DNA from: Desulfuromonas acetexigens
GTDB lineage: Bacteria > Desulfobacterota > Desulfuromonadia > Desulfuromonadales > Trichloromonadaceae
NCBI RefSeq assembly: GCF_900111775.1
Contig: NZ_FOJJ01000001.1
Span: 186,001 to 250,000 of the forward strand
Length of the DNA: 64,000 nt
Reading direction: 5' to 3'
Numbering within the stretch: the stretch's first letter is position 1; the number at the start of each line of letters is the position of its first letter. Below the pieces are notes generated by a model. That model was not told where the DNA came from. It ran no database searches and worked only from the letters and a program-made list of their open reading frames with translations. Below, piece after piece: positions 19,501 through 27,184 of the stretch. The position numbers and the translations under genes were made by a program.

Positions 19501-19726
19501 TCAGGTTGTCGATGCCGTTGAGTTTCTGCTCGATCACCTGGGTGACCGTATCCTGTACGGTCTGGGCGGATGCTCCGGGATACATGGCGTTGATGCTGAT
19601 CTGCGGCGGCGCGATGGGGGGATACTGGGAGACCGGCAGGGTTTTGAGCGCCAGCAGGCCCGCCAGCATGACCATGATGGCGAGAACCCAGGCGAAGATC
19701 GGTCTGTTTATGAAAAACCGGGACAT
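16574..19726 (-). CDS. RND multidrug efflux transporter (HAE1/AcrB family)
   Basis: A 1050-residue inner-membrane proton-driven exporter, the usual length of AcrB/MexB. It begins [20 protein letters not shown] and has 12 expected helices and two large periplasmic loops. The proton-relay aspartates appear in [20 protein letters not shown] of TM4, and TM10 carries [13 protein letters not shown] with the essential Lys. The [11 protein letters not shown] and [15 protein letters not shown] segments match the porter domain of HAE1 pumps. Substrates would be hydrophobic or amphipathic compounds. An AAGGAG site precedes the ATG. Part of the adaptor-transporter-channel operon. Confidence 0.96.
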   Translation of the reverse strand: MSRFFINRPIFAWVLAIMVMLAGLLALKTLPVSQYPPIAPPQISINAMYPGASAQTVQDTVTQVIEQKLNGIDNLIYMSSTSDSAGAVAINLTFKAGTDPNIAQVQVQNKLQLATPLLPQVVQKQGIQVVKSTKNFLVIVGLISEDGSMNRYQLTDYMVANVQDLISRTEGVGEVMVFGSQNAMRIWIDPTKLNNYRMTTNDVIAALESQNAQVSAGQFGGMPALPGQQLNATITARTLLQTPDDFNNIILRTNPDGSAVRLKDVGEARIGTENYDIAARYKGLPMGGMAIRLAAGANALDTVEGVKSKMEELSRYFPAGMEVVYPYDTTPYVEVSIKEVVRTLIEAVFLVFVIMFLFLQNIRATLIPTIAVPVVLLGTMGVLSAAGFSINTLTMFALVIVIGLLVDDAIVVVENVERIMSDEGLSPHDATVKSMGQITGALVGIATVLSAVFLPMAFFGGSTGVIYRQFSITIISAMILSVMVALILTPALCSTLLKPVPKGHEAHESGWFSGFFRFFNKAFNFGRGKYERIVGRSFGKPLRYLVVYGAIVAVMAYFFVRLPTAFLPDEDQGFIICQIQLPAGAAQSRTIDVIEQIEKHFLENETETVEALVTVAGFSFAGGGQNMGLAFIKLKDWDLRQTPELRAPAIAGRAMQAFSQIRDGLAFAFSPPAVVELGQANGFDFMLQDRGGLGHAQLMEARNQLLGMAMQNPKLTAVRPNGQDDSPQFKLDIDDVRAGSLGVSFADINSVLGTAWGSAYINDFIENGRVKKVYVQAAPEFRMLPEDINRWYIMNNKREMVPFSAFSTAHWEYGSPRLERYNGIPAMEIMGQAAPGVSTGEAMDEMEKMAAQLPPGIGFEWTGLSYEEKLAGAQAPALYAISLLVVFLAVAALYESWTIPFVNLLMLPLGLVGAVTAVTLRGLPNDVYLQIGLLTTIGLSTKNAILIIQFIKELMHQGHDLVEATLMAVKIRLRPVIMTSLAFFFGTLPLALTKGAGSAAQNAIGTAVTGGLLSATFIDLLFIPFFFVLISRIFGRQKKTAVATQPLEVH

Positions 19727-19807
19727 GGGGAAAACTCCTTGAAAATATTGAAACTAAAAGCTAAGGCCGCCGCGCTCCATCTTTGCTAAAAATAGGGCAG
19801 GGGGGGA

Positions 19808-20998
19808 TTATTCCTTTGCCTCGGCGGTGGGTGCTGGCGGCGTTTCCTCGGCGGGTTTCCCGAAAATATAGGTTTTTACCGGCGTCCCCGGCCGGGCTTT
19901 CTGGAGGCCTTCAAGGATGACGCGGTCACCCTCCTGCAGGCCGCCGGATACCAGCCATTGTTCGTCCACCGTGCGGACGACCTGGATGACGCGCGGCTCG
20001 ACCTTTTCTTCGCCATTGACGGTCATAACCGTGGCGTCCCCGGCGGGGTTGCGGTTCACCCCCCGTTGCGGCACCAGGATCGCTTGGTCGTTGACCCCCT
20101 CGGTGACGATGGCGCGCACAAACATGCCGGGAAGGAGCATATGGTCGGGATTGGGGAAGATCGCCCGCAAGGTGACCGAGCCGGTGCTCTGGTCGACGGT
20201 GACTTCCGAGAATTTCAGTTCCCCGGCCGAGGGGTAGGCGGTGCCGTCTTCGAGCAGCAGGTCGACCTTGGCCCGGTCCCCCCCGCGCAGCAGGCCGCTG
20301 TCGATGTTGCGCTTAAGACTGAGCAGTTCGGAGGTGGTCTGGACGACATCGACGTAGATGGTGTCGAGCTGCTGGATGACGGCCAGGGGCTGGGGTTGTT
20401 CGGCCGTGACGAGGGCGCCGTCGGTCACGGAGGAACGGCCGATACGCCCGGAAATTGGCGCTTTGACCGTGGTGTAGTCAAGATTGATACGCGCCGTCTG
20501 CAACGCCGCCTTGGCCACTTCGATCTCGGCCTCGGCCTGGCGCAGGGCGGCGCTGGTGTCGTCGTAATCCTGTTGGCTGACGGCGTTGATCTTGACCAGT
20601 TCGCGATAGCGCTCGAAGCGCTGGCGGATGGAGGTGACGTTGGCCATGTCGCGGGTCAGGGCGGCTTCGGCGCGGGCGACCTCGGCACGATAAAGCGCAG
20701 GATCGATTTGATAGAGAACTTGCCCGGCCTTGACGTCGGTTCCTTCGGTGAAGAGCCGCTTCTGGATGATGCCACCGACCTGCGGCCGCACCTCGGCGAT
20801 CAGGCGGGGCGAGGTGCGCCCCGGCAGCTCGCTGGTCAGGCGCACGGCCTGGGGCTGCACCACCATGATTCCCACTTCCGGCGGAGGTGCCTGGAGCGGT
20901 GCGGCCGGCGCAGCCGTCTCTTTCTTACAACCACTCAGAAGTAACAACAGGGCACAGAGCCCGGCGATCAACAATCGGGATTTGTCATGGATTTTCAT
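19808..20998 (-). CDS. RND efflux periplasmic adaptor lipoprotein (AcrA/MexA family)
   Basis: A 396-residue adaptor with signal and lipobox LLLLSGC (Cys about residue 24). It has the lipoyl half-motif RLIAEVRPQVGGIIQKRLFTEGTDVKAGQ, a coiled-coil hairpin, the second lipoyl half VKAPISGRIGRSSVTDGALV, a beta-barrel and a membrane-proximal domain ending in VKTYIFGKP. It joins the RND transporter to the outer-membrane channel. It is 80 bases upstream of the transporter gene and 108 bases downstream of a TetR gene, so it may be transcribed from the TetR promoter and from a local one. Confidence 0.95.
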   Translation of the reverse strand: MKIHDKSRLLIAGLCALLLLLSGCKKETAAPAAPLQAPPPEVGIMVVQPQAVRLTSELPGRTSPRLIAEVRPQVGGIIQKRLFTEGTDVKAGQVLYQIDPALYRAEVARAEAALTRDMANVTSIRQRFERYRELVKINAVSQQDYDDTSAALRQAEAEIEVAKAALQTARINLDYTTVKAPISGRIGRSSVTDGALVTAEQPQPLAVIQQLDTIYVDVVQTTSELLSLKRNIDSGLLRGGDRAKVDLLLEDGTAYPSAGELKFSEVTVDQSTGSVTLRAIFPNPDHMLLPGMFVRAIVTEGVNDQAILVPQRGVNRNPAGDATVMTVNGEEKVEPRVIQVVRTVDEQWLVSGGLQEGDRVILEGLQKARPGTPVKTYIFGKPAEETPPAPTAEAKE

Positions 20999-21072
20999 GG
21001 TGTGGTCCTTGTAGAAGGCTGCTTGCCGGTGACGGTCCGGTAAGGTGGAAATGATGTGGGTTCAAAATCAGA

Positions 21073-21100
21073 GCCGAAAAAGACTACTCTCTTTTCCGAC
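21073..21100 (-). repeat. Inverted repeat between tetR and the RND adaptor
   Basis: On the minus strand GTCGGAAAAGA and TCTTTTTCGGC pair with nine of eleven matches around the loop GAGTAG. It begins just after the tetR stop and ~75 bases before the adaptor start. It could be an attenuator or weak terminator for tetR, or an operator. A TTTGAAC direct repeat flanks it on either side. Confidence 0.35.
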
Positions 21101-21105
21101 ACTGT

Positions 21106-21678
21106 TCAAATGCGAATAGCGTCCCAGCAGGCTTCGGCGGTACGCGAGATGGTCTCTTCGTCTAGGCGGTTGAAGCCAAGGATATGGTCGCGAATAACAC
21201 CAATCAGCGGACCGAAGATCAGTGCGGTCAGGACTGTGCGGGGGAGTGTTTTGATGATCCCCTCCCGGGCGGCCTCGTCGAGCAGTTCGTCGATTGGACC
21301 CCGCGTCTTTTCGTTCGAGACCAGTTCCCGGCGATAGGCGACCCCGTAGGGGGAATTGTGAAACTGTTCCAAAAAACTGAAATCGAAGGGGGCGGCCAGG
21401 CAGTAATGGACAAAGTAGCGGCCGATATAGAGAAAGCGCTCATGCATCGGCTCCCCCAGGGGATAATCCTGCATCAGGGAGCGCAACAACCGGTCATTCA
21501 GTTCCCGGTGCAGTTCGTTGATCAGCTCGTCCTTGCCGGTGAAGTAGCGGTAGATCGTTCCCGTGGCGATACCGGCCTTGTCGGCGATCATGGCCATGGT
21601 CGTGCCGTGGAAGCCGTTGACGGCGATGAGTTCCTTGGCGACATGAAGAATAGTTTCCCGTTTGTTTGTTGCTTTCAT
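21106..21678 (-). CDS. TetR/AcrR-family transcriptional regulator (adaptor-proximal)
   Basis: A 190-residue TetR protein. The N-terminal helix-turn-helix is ILHVAKELIAVNGFHGTTMA then ADKAGIATGTIYRYFTGKDEL. The C-terminal ligand domain shows no recognisable ligand signature. It lies directly ahead of the RND adaptor and behind a second TetR gene, so it most likely represses the efflux genes and is relieved by a pump substrate. AAAAGG precedes the ATG at usual distance. No obvious dyad of its own was found just upstream, so it may be cotranscribed with the other regulator. Confidence 0.92.
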   Translation of the reverse strand: MKATNKRETILHVAKELIAVNGFHGTTMAMIADKAGIATGTIYRYFTGKDELINELHRELNDRLLRSLMQDYPLGEPMHERFLYIGRYFVHYCLAAPFDFSFLEQFHNSPYGVAYRRELVSNEKTRGPIDELLDEAAREGIIKTLPRTVLTALIFGPLIGVIRDHILGFNRLDEETISRTAEACWDAIRI

Positions 21679-21723
21679 ATGTGGTGGCCTTTTCTCTTGG
21701 TTAAGCAGGTGCGGATAATCAAC

Positions 21724-22293
21724 TCAACGTTTGATCCCGTCCCAACAGGCTTGGATGGTCAACCGGCAAATTTCTTCGTCGATATCCACGCCCCGGTTGG
21801 CGTGCTCCTTGGCGAGGGCGGTGATGGGTCCGAAAACGAGGGTTTCCAGGACCAACAAGGGGGCATCCTTGACAATTTGCTGGTCACGGGCCTGGATGAG
21901 CAGGTGATGAATGATATTGTGTTCTTCGATGCGTAACACTTCCCGCTCGCTGAAGGGGGAGAAATAGTATTGCTCGATGAATTTGAATTCATGGGGATTG
22001 TTCAGCAGGAAAAGGAGAAGTTTTTCCAGGGAGCGCAGCAGGCGCTCGCGTAGGGAAACGGAGGCGCCGTCGGCTTCCCGCAGTTCCTCTTCGATTTTGC
22101 CGCGCACTTCCCGGAAAAGTTCATGAATCAACTCCTCCTTGCTTTTGAAGTGAAAAAAGAGGGTGCCACTGGCGACACCGGCCTGCTTGGCGATCTGGGC
22201 CGTGGCGGTGCCGTCGAAGCCCTGGGCGGCGAAGAGCCGGAGGGCGGCTTGGAGCAGAGCGCAGCGTTTGTCTTCGGATTTGCATGAGGGCAT
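21724..22293 (-). CDS. TetR/AcrR-family transcriptional regulator (first gene of efflux locus)
   Basis: A 189-residue TetR protein with HTH LLQAALRLFAAQGFDGTATA and AKQAGVASGTLFFHFKSKEEL. It is the first gene of the efflux locus. Its promoter carries a perfect 18-bp dyad overlapping the -10 box, strong evidence of autorepression and probably of control over the genes that follow. GGAG lies 6 bases before the ATG at 22293. It resembles its neighbour (same length, similar C-terminal FGPI segment), so the two may derive from a duplication. Confidence 0.93.
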   Translation of the reverse strand: MPSCKSEDKRCALLQAALRLFAAQGFDGTATAQIAKQAGVASGTLFFHFKSKEELIHELFREVRGKIEEELREADGASVSLRERLLRSLEKLLLFLLNNPHEFKFIEQYYFSPFSEREVLRIEEHNIIHHLLIQARDQQIVKDAPLLVLETLVFGPITALAKEHANRGVDIDEEICRLTIQACWDGIKR

Positions 22294-22303
22294 GGGATTC
22301 TCC

Positions 22304-22321
22304 TGACTGACTACTCAGTCA
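22304..22321 (-). promoter_or_regulatory. TetR-type operator dyad
   Basis: On the minus strand TGACTGA-GTAG-TCAGTCA is a perfect palindrome with 7-bp arms. It abuts the -10 box and lies 10 bases before the tetR start codon, so a bound dimer would block transcription initiation. The layout is that of an autoregulated TetR repressor. Confidence 0.85.
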
Positions 22322-22349
22322 AAATAGTCCCGAAGAAAGAATCTGTCAA
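22321..22349 (-). promoter_or_regulatory. Sigma70 promoter of the tetR/efflux locus
   Basis: Minus strand TTGACA (22349-22344), 17 bases, TATTTT (22326-22321). The -35 box is a perfect consensus and the -10 touches the operator dyad. It would drive the first tetR gene and perhaps the whole nine-gene efflux locus. Confidence 0.82.
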
Positions 22350-22371
22350 ATAATTTTTATGGAGAATGAAA

Positions 22372-22409
22372 AAAGCGGAGGGACCGTCAGCTGACGATCC
22401 CCCCGCTTT
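22372..22409 (-). terminator. Intrinsic terminator after bacteriohemerythrin
   Basis: AAAGCGGAGGGACCGTCAG pairs with CTGACGATCCCCCCGCTTT (17 of 19), and the minus strand continues with a run of six T. It follows the hemerythrin stop by 32 bases and insulates the gene from the tetR promoter. Confidence 0.88.
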
Positions 22410-22441
22410 CGGGCTGGGTCGATGATGAACGATATCCCTCT

Positions 22442-22849
22442 TTATTTCATCCCCTGGGCGCGCAGGAAGGGGGAGTATTTCATATCCGTGCCGGAAATAT
22501 GGTTGATCAACCAGCTCTTCAGGAAGTTGCCGACCTTGACCGACATGGAGGCTTGACCGCTCTTGAACTGCCGCTGTAGATCGAGCACCTGCTTGGTGAG
22601 ACTGTCGTGCTCCTGTTTGTGTGCCGCCAACTCGGGATAGTTGTAGGTTTTCATGTACCGCTCCTCGGTGGCGAAATGGCCGGCGGTATATTTGATCATC
22701 TCGTCCAGGATCTTGCCAAGAGCGTCGTTGCCCTTGCCGGCCTGCATGGCGTCATAAAGCTCGTTGAGCATCGCCACCAGCTTCTGGTGCTGGGTGTCAA
22801 TTTCACGGATGCCGACGCTGAAGCGGTCCTCCCACTTGAAAAAAGCCAT
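22442..22849 (-). CDS. Bacteriohemerythrin
   Basis: A 135-residue single-domain hemerythrin. The di-iron ligands are all visible: His21 (DTQHQKLV), His58 and Glu62 (GHFATEERYM), His77 and His81 (AHKQEHDSL), His117 and Asp122 (NHISGTDMKY). It binds O2 reversibly at a diferric/diferrous centre and is used for O2 scavenging, sensing or delivery in microaerobic bacteria. It is cytoplasmic, with no signal sequence. GGAG lies 9 bases before the ATG. The gene is alone between a 74-bp nested inverted repeat upstream and a terminator downstream. Confidence 0.95.
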   Translation of the reverse strand: MAFFKWEDRFSVGIREIDTQHQKLVAMLNELYDAMQAGKGNDALGKILDEMIKYTAGHFATEERYMKTYNYPELAAHKQEHDSLTKQVLDLQRQFKSGQASMSVKVGNFLKSWLINHISGTDMKYSPFLRAQGMK

Positions 22850-22866
22850 CTCGAAATTCTCCTTTC

Positions 22867-22940
22867 ATTACCGATGGATGGTTAGTGTGAACGGAAGGGG
22901 CGAGAATCCGCCCCTTTCAATAAATGACCATATCGGTAAT
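22867..22940 (-). repeat. Nested inverted repeat upstream of hemerythrin
   Basis: Outer arms ATTACCGAT (22867-22875) and ATCGGTAAT (22932-22940) are a perfect 9-bp inverted pair. Inside them AAGGGGCG (22895-22902) and CGCCCCTT (22909-22916) form a perfect 8-bp hairpin with a 6-base loop. The structure fills the space between the phosphopantetheinyl transferase stop (22952) and the hemerythrin start (22849). The inner hairpin may terminate the ole operon transcript (a poor U-run follows); the outer pair may be a regulator site or an RNA stem. Confidence 0.55.
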
Positions 22941-22951
22941 TAATGCAGGAT

Positions 22952-23629
22952 CTATTCCGAATCCGTCGAGGGATTGTGCCAGTATGAAATCTGCGAGGGG
23001 GGGGAGGGAGTCGCCCAGGCTCCGGGATAATCGTCTTCAAGGAGAAAGTTCCCCGTCGCCAGTTCGAAGTTTTCCGCATTTTCGGGTTCAGTGAAACCCG
23101 TTCCCAAAGCTTTCAGACGTGCTTCCCTCGTCGTCCAGAGATGAAAAAACCGGCGCGTTTTTATTTCCGCGGGCAAGGCGTCGAGTTCCGCCCTGATATC
23201 TTCCCCGAACGCCCATCCGGCGATTTGACCGATATCGACGGGGCGTTTCAGCCATTCCACGTCGACACCGATCCCGCCTCGGGCGCAGATCCCCAACAGG
23301 CCCCAGCAACCGGCATGGGCGAGGTTGAAGGCAAGGGGGGACTCGGGAAAAGCGATGGCCGGTTTTCCGGCGGGACCGTATGCGAAGCGCAGGGCGGCGG
23401 GGGATGTGTCGAGATAACGGGCGAGAATTTGCCGCAGGCGTCCGCGAGCGGCGATGAAGTCGAGTTTTTTCGAGGGGATGCGCAAGCGTTCGGCGCGGGC
23501 CGATTCATCGGGAGAAAGGAGGGGGCGCAGGTCGCTGATCGCCTCCAGGGGCAGGTCGAGGCGGAAGCGCCAGAGGTGCAGTTCGCCATCGTCCAGGCGC
23601 GGTCTGGCGGGAGGGGTCCGCCAATTCAC
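22952..23629 (-). CDS. 4'-phosphopantetheinyl transferase (Sfp/AcpT-like)
   Basis: A protein of ~225 residues with the Sfp-type motifs: GGIGVDVEWLKRP (Mg/CoA-binding Asp and Glu) and FFHLWTTREARLKALGTGF (the WxxKE-like helix, here WTTRE). It moves phosphopantetheine from CoA to a Ser of an acyl- or peptidyl-carrier protein. It follows oleD directly. The start is uncertain: GTG at 23629 lies 8 bases past the oleD stop but 20 bases from the only ribosome site; a CTG at 23641, overlapping the oleD TGA as CTGA, lies 8 bases after AAGGAG; an ATG at 23734 would overlap oleD by 97 bases. GTG is annotated here conservatively. Confidence 0.82.
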   Translation of the reverse strand: MNWRTPPARPRLDDGELHLWRFRLDLPLEAISDLRPLLSPDESARAERLRIPSKKLDFIAARGRLRQILARYLDTSPAALRFAYGPAGKPAIAFPESPLAFNLAHAGCWGLLGICARGGIGVDVEWLKRPVDIGQIAGWAFGEDIRAELDALPAEIKTRRFFHLWTTREARLKALGTGFTEPENAENFELATGNFLLEDDYPGAWATPSPPSQISYWHNPSTDSE

Positions 23630-23637
23630 CGGGGGGA

Positions 23638-24633
23638 TCAGCGGGGTTTCTCCTTGAGCCAGGCCGCCAGACGTTCCATCCCTTCGTCGAAGTTGATCCG
23701 GGGTTGATAGCCGAAATCGCGGTGGGCGGTGCACAGGTCGAACCAGTGGGCGGTGGAAAGTTCCCGGGCGACGAAGCGGGTCATGGGCGGCTCGCCGGAG
23801 AGGCGCAGCAGGGTGTAGGTCTTTTCCAGCAGCCAGCCGGCGGCATAGGCGAGTTGCGGAGATATGACGCGGGTCACCGGGGGGAGGCCGCCGGCGGCGA
23901 GGATGCGGTCGACCACCTCCCAGACCGGCTTCGGCTCCCCCTGGGCGAGAAAATAGGCCTTGCCCGCCACGATTGAGCCGACGGCCAGGGCATCGGCGGC
24001 CTGAAGGTGGGCCGTTGCAGCGTTGTCGATGTAGAGGGTATCGACCAGGCAGGGGCGCTTGCCGATGCGCCGCAGCCGTCCCCGCCGTCCCCGATCGAGG
24101 ATGCGCGGCACCAGATGGTTGTCGCCGGGGCCCCAGATGAGATGGGGGCGCAGCGCCGTCGTCGCCAGATTCGGGCCGTTGGCGGCGAGCACCAGCTTCT
24201 CGGCTTCGGCCTTGGTCCGGGGATAGTGGGCTTCGAAGTGGGCGGGATAGGGGACGGACTCGTCGACCCCCTCCATGTCCTTGCCGTCGAAGACGACGCT
24301 CGGCGAGCTGGTGTAAACCAGCCGGTCGATGCCGTGAGCACGGCAGGCGGCGATGACGTTGACGGTGCCGACGACGTTGGCCTGATGATAATCCTGATAA
24401 TCCCCCCAGACCCCGGCTTTGGCGGCGACATGAAAGACCAGATCGCAGCCCGCCGCCGCCTCCGCTACCGTCCTGGCATCGGCCAGATCCCCTCGCAGCT
24501 GTTCGACGCCGAGGGCATCCAGTTCAGGGTAGAGGTTACGGGCCAGGGAGCGCACCTCGTCCCCCCGTTGCCGGAGCAGGCGAACGATGGCCAGGCCGAG
24601 AAAACCACCGCCACCGGTGACGAGCGCTTTCAT
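23638..24633 (-). CDS. oleD: OleD, NAD(P)-dependent 2-alkyl-3-ketoacid reductase
   Basis: A 331-residue short-chain/extended dehydrogenase starting MKALVTGGGGFLGLAIVRLL, the Rossmann GxxGxxG loop. The catalytic set is TSSPSVVF for the Ser region and YPRTKAEAEKL for the YxxxK pair. In olefin synthesis OleD reduces the 2-alkyl-3-keto acid made by OleA to the 2-alkyl-3-hydroxy acid using NADPH. The assignment to OleD over other epimerase-like enzymes rests on the strict A-B-C-D gene order. Its ATG overlaps the oleC stop (ATGA). Confidence 0.92.
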   Translation of the reverse strand: MKALVTGGGGFLGLAIVRLLRQRGDEVRSLARNLYPELDALGVEQLRGDLADARTVAEAAAGCDLVFHVAAKAGVWGDYQDYHQANVVGTVNVIAACRAHGIDRLVYTSSPSVVFDGKDMEGVDESVPYPAHFEAHYPRTKAEAEKLVLAANGPNLATTALRPHLIWGPGDNHLVPRILDRGRRGRLRRIGKRPCLVDTLYIDNAATAHLQAADALAVGSIVAGKAYFLAQGEPKPVWEVVDRILAAGGLPPVTRVISPQLAYAAGWLLEKTYTLLRLSGEPPMTRFVARELSTAHWFDLCTAHRDFGYQPRINFDEGMERLAAWLKEKPR

Positions 24634-26288
24634 TTTCGTTGCTCCTGCGCCCAGACCGCTAGTTTTTCCCGGAAAATCTTGGCGTTATGGCGAATGTCGA
24701 CCGGGAAAGCGGGATGAAAGAGCAAATCGCGAATGCCGGCGGTGAGCTCGTGACGGGCGCCAAGTTCCAGCAGCTCCCGGCGCAGGCGCGGGTGTTCGCT
24801 CTTCGTCACGCCCTTTTCCAACTCGATACAGATCACCGGCCGTTGCTGCCCCTGTTCGCCGATGCCGACCAGCGCCGAGCGGAAGACCTGGGGATGGGTG
24901 TTGAAGATCGCCTCGCAGGGGATGGTAAAGAGGGTCGCATCCTGGGTGACCACCCGGTGCGCTTTGCGGCCGCAGAACCAGAGGCGTCCCTCTGCATCGC
25001 GATAGCCGAGATCGCCCATGCGGTGATAGAAACCGCCCTCCGGATCGGCGATCTTGGCCAGATCCGTCGATTCGGGGCGGTTGACGTAAGCGGTGGTGAC
25101 CTGTGGCCCCTTGACGACGATTTCGCCAATGACGCCGTCTGCGACTTTGAGGGACTCGTCCCAGCCGGCGATGGGGCCGTCGTCGATGGCGATGACTTCC
25201 ACCGCGATCCCCGGAACCGGTCGGCCGACGCAGACGCCGCGCCCCTGGTCGGTGAGCGCCCGGGTCCGGTCGAGAATTTCCCGGTGGTCGATGGAACAGA
25301 CCGGCAGGGCTTCGGTGGCGCCGTAGGGGGTATGAATGCGGGCGGTATCGTCGAGCATGCCCGCGAAGCGTTCCAGCACCTGCGCCGGCACCGGGGCACC
25401 GGCAGAAATCACCCGGCGCAGGCTCGGCAGGCGGGTACCCTGGGCCTGGCCGTAACGGCCGACGCGGTTGATGAGCGCGGGCGAGCCGAACATGCCGGTG
25501 ACGCCGAAACTCTCGATGGCGGCGACGATCTTGCGGGGATCGACGGAGCCGGGGCGGGTAAAATCCATGTCGGGGATCACCGAAGTCATCCCCAGGGCGG
25601 GAGCAAAAAGGGCGAAAAGGGGGAAGGTGGGCAGGTCGATTTCACCCGGTTCGATACCGTAAAGGCTGCGCAGCATCTCGACCTGGGCGAGAAAATTGCC
25701 GTGGCTGTAAATCGCTCCCTTGGGAACGCCGGTGCTGCCGCTGGTGAAGAGGATGGCGGCCGTTTCCTCGGGGGCGGTGGCAGCCATGGCGTAATCGGTC
25801 GGATAGGCGTCAAAATCGGCCAGGGATTTTCCTCCCCAGCCGAGGCGGCGGCCGACGGTGAGCAGAATCCGTAAGCTCTCCTTGCTCCAGCCGAAAAGTT
25901 GTCGGGCGACGTGGGCTTTGGCGATGCCGATGAAGGCTTCCGGTTCGGCCTCGGCGAGACAGGCTTTGAGATTTTTTACCCCCATGCCGGGATCGACCAG
26001 CACCGGCACCGCGCCGACCTTGAAGAGGGCGAAGGTCAGGGCGAAGAAGTCGAGGCTCGGCGGCACCATCAGCACCGTTCGCGTCCCCCGACGGATACCG
26101 ACGGCTTCCAGACCGCAGGCGATACGGTTGCTCTCGCGGTCGAGTTGAGCGAAGGTGTAGTGGGTATAGGCGACCCGGGCGCGCCGGTCCTTGCCTTGGG
26201 GAAAGTAAACCGCCGGAGCCAAGGGGTGGCGACGGGCCATCTCCGGCAGATAGGCGGCAATGTTGGTCAGCGTTGTTTTTGTTTCCAT
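24630..26288 (-). CDS. oleC: OleC, beta-lactone synthetase (AMP-binding family)
   Basis: A 552-residue ANL-superfamily enzyme. The P-loop-like TSGSTGVPKGAIYSHGN is at residues ~182-198 and HTPYGATEALPV and GDLGYRDAEGRLWFCGRK give the A5 and A8 regions. OleC activates the OleD product with ATP and closes it to a cis-beta-lactone. The ATG at 26288 (METKTTLTN) is chosen because it gives the family's normal length and overlaps the oleB end by 22 bases; a longer frame to 26621 would run through oleB and is not credible. No clear ribosome site, consistent with coupling to oleB. Confidence 0.92.
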   Translation of the reverse strand: METKTTLTNIAAYLPEMARRHPLAPAVYFPQGKDRRARVAYTHYTFAQLDRESNRIACGLEAVGIRRGTRTVLMVPPSLDFFALTFALFKVGAVPVLVDPGMGVKNLKACLAEAEPEAFIGIAKAHVARQLFGWSKESLRILLTVGRRLGWGGKSLADFDAYPTDYAMAATAPEETAAILFTSGSTGVPKGAIYSHGNFLAQVEMLRSLYGIEPGEIDLPTFPLFALFAPALGMTSVIPDMDFTRPGSVDPRKIVAAIESFGVTGMFGSPALINRVGRYGQAQGTRLPSLRRVISAGAPVPAQVLERFAGMLDDTARIHTPYGATEALPVCSIDHREILDRTRALTDQGRGVCVGRPVPGIAVEVIAIDDGPIAGWDESLKVADGVIGEIVVKGPQVTTAYVNRPESTDLAKIADPEGGFYHRMGDLGYRDAEGRLWFCGRKAHRVVTQDATLFTIPCEAIFNTHPQVFRSALVGIGEQGQQRPVICIELEKGVTKSEHPRLRRELLELGARHELTAGIRDLLFHPAFPVDIRHNAKIFREKLAVWAQEQRK

Positions 26289-27184
26289 TTGGGAACGGTC
26301 GGTAAGGGGTGATTCGTAAGAAACCGGCGAATCAGTGGGATGATCTCCTCGCCGGCATCTTCCAGTACATAATGGCCGACGTCGGGGTAGGAATGGAGCT
26401 CGGCCTTGGGGAAGCGCCGCGTCCATTCGTCGCGGAAGACCCGATCGAAGACGAAATCCTTCTCCCCCCAGAAGATCGCCGTCGGTAAATCGGCGAAGCG
26501 GTGCAGGCCGGCATCGACTTCGCTGACCAGAGCGTAGCTGGGGTCGCCGGGCGTAAGGGGGATATCCTGGACGAAGCGCAGGGTTGCCAGGCGGTTGTGC
26601 CAGTTGTCGTAGGGGCTGCAATAGGCGCGACGCAGCTCGGCGTTCATCGGTTTGCGCTTGCAGCCGACCCGGGCGGCGGCCCGGGCGAAGGCGTTGAAGG
26701 TCTGCACGAGAAAGGCGCCGAACTGGGTATCCCGGCAGATTTTTAGCGCCAAGGGGAATTTCTTCCCTTTCGGCAGGTGAAAGGCGGCGGTATTGAGAAT
26801 CACCAGCCGGGCGATGCGTTCGGGATGGCGGGAGGCGTAGGCCATGCCGATCATCCCCCCCCAGTCGTGCAGCACCAAGGTGATGCGCTCGTGAATGCCG
26901 AGGTGGTCGAGGAGCCGTTCGAGATCGTCCACCCGCTGCTTGAGGGTGAAGGAATAGTAGGAATCGGCCGGCTTGTCCGACAGGCCGCAGCCGATGTGGT
27001 CGGGGACGATGGTGCGGTAGCCGTCGCGCAGTTCCCGCACCAACTCCCGATAGTAGAAGGACCAGCTCGGGTTGCCGTGCAGCATGACGACCGGGTCGCC
27101 CTTGCCCTCGTCGAGGTAGTGGTATTTGAGACCGTCGAGATCGAAGAAGTGACTTTTAAAGGGATAGTAGGCCTGCATCACCAT
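26267..27184 (-). CDS. oleB: OleB, beta-lactone decarboxylase (alpha/beta hydrolase)
   Basis: A 305-residue haloalkane-dehalogenase-like hydrolase. The Asp nucleophile is in LVLHDWGGMIGMAY (Asp107), with the HGNPSWSFYYR loop and a C-terminal His271 in YPDVGHYVLEDAG. OleB turns the cis-beta-lactone made by OleC into the cis-olefin plus CO2, so the Asp elbow fits OleB and not an esterase. Two starts are possible: ATG at 27184, or ATG at 27178 that overlaps the oleA stop as TGATG; the difference is two residues. OleB is a separate gene here, not fused to OleC as in some actinobacteria. Confidence 0.93.
   Translation of the reverse strand: MVMQAYYPFKSHFFDLDGLKYHYLDEGKGDPVVMLHGNPSWSFYYRELVRELRDGYRTIVPDHIGCGLSDKPADSYYSFTLKQRVDDLERLLDHLGIHERITLVLHDWGGMIGMAYASRHPERIARLVILNTAAFHLPKGKKFPLALKICRDTQFGAFLVQTFNAFARAAARVGCKRKPMNAELRRAYCSPYDNWHNRLATLRFVQDIPLTPGDPSYALVSEVDAGLHRFADLPTAIFWGEKDFVFDRVFRDEWTRRFPKAELHSYPDVGHYVLEDAGEEIIPLIRRFLTNHPLPTVPKWKQKQR

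Noticed and set aside
26289-26621. Extension of oleC upstream to 26621
   Set aside because: It would run through oleB in another frame; the family's normal length is reached from 26288.
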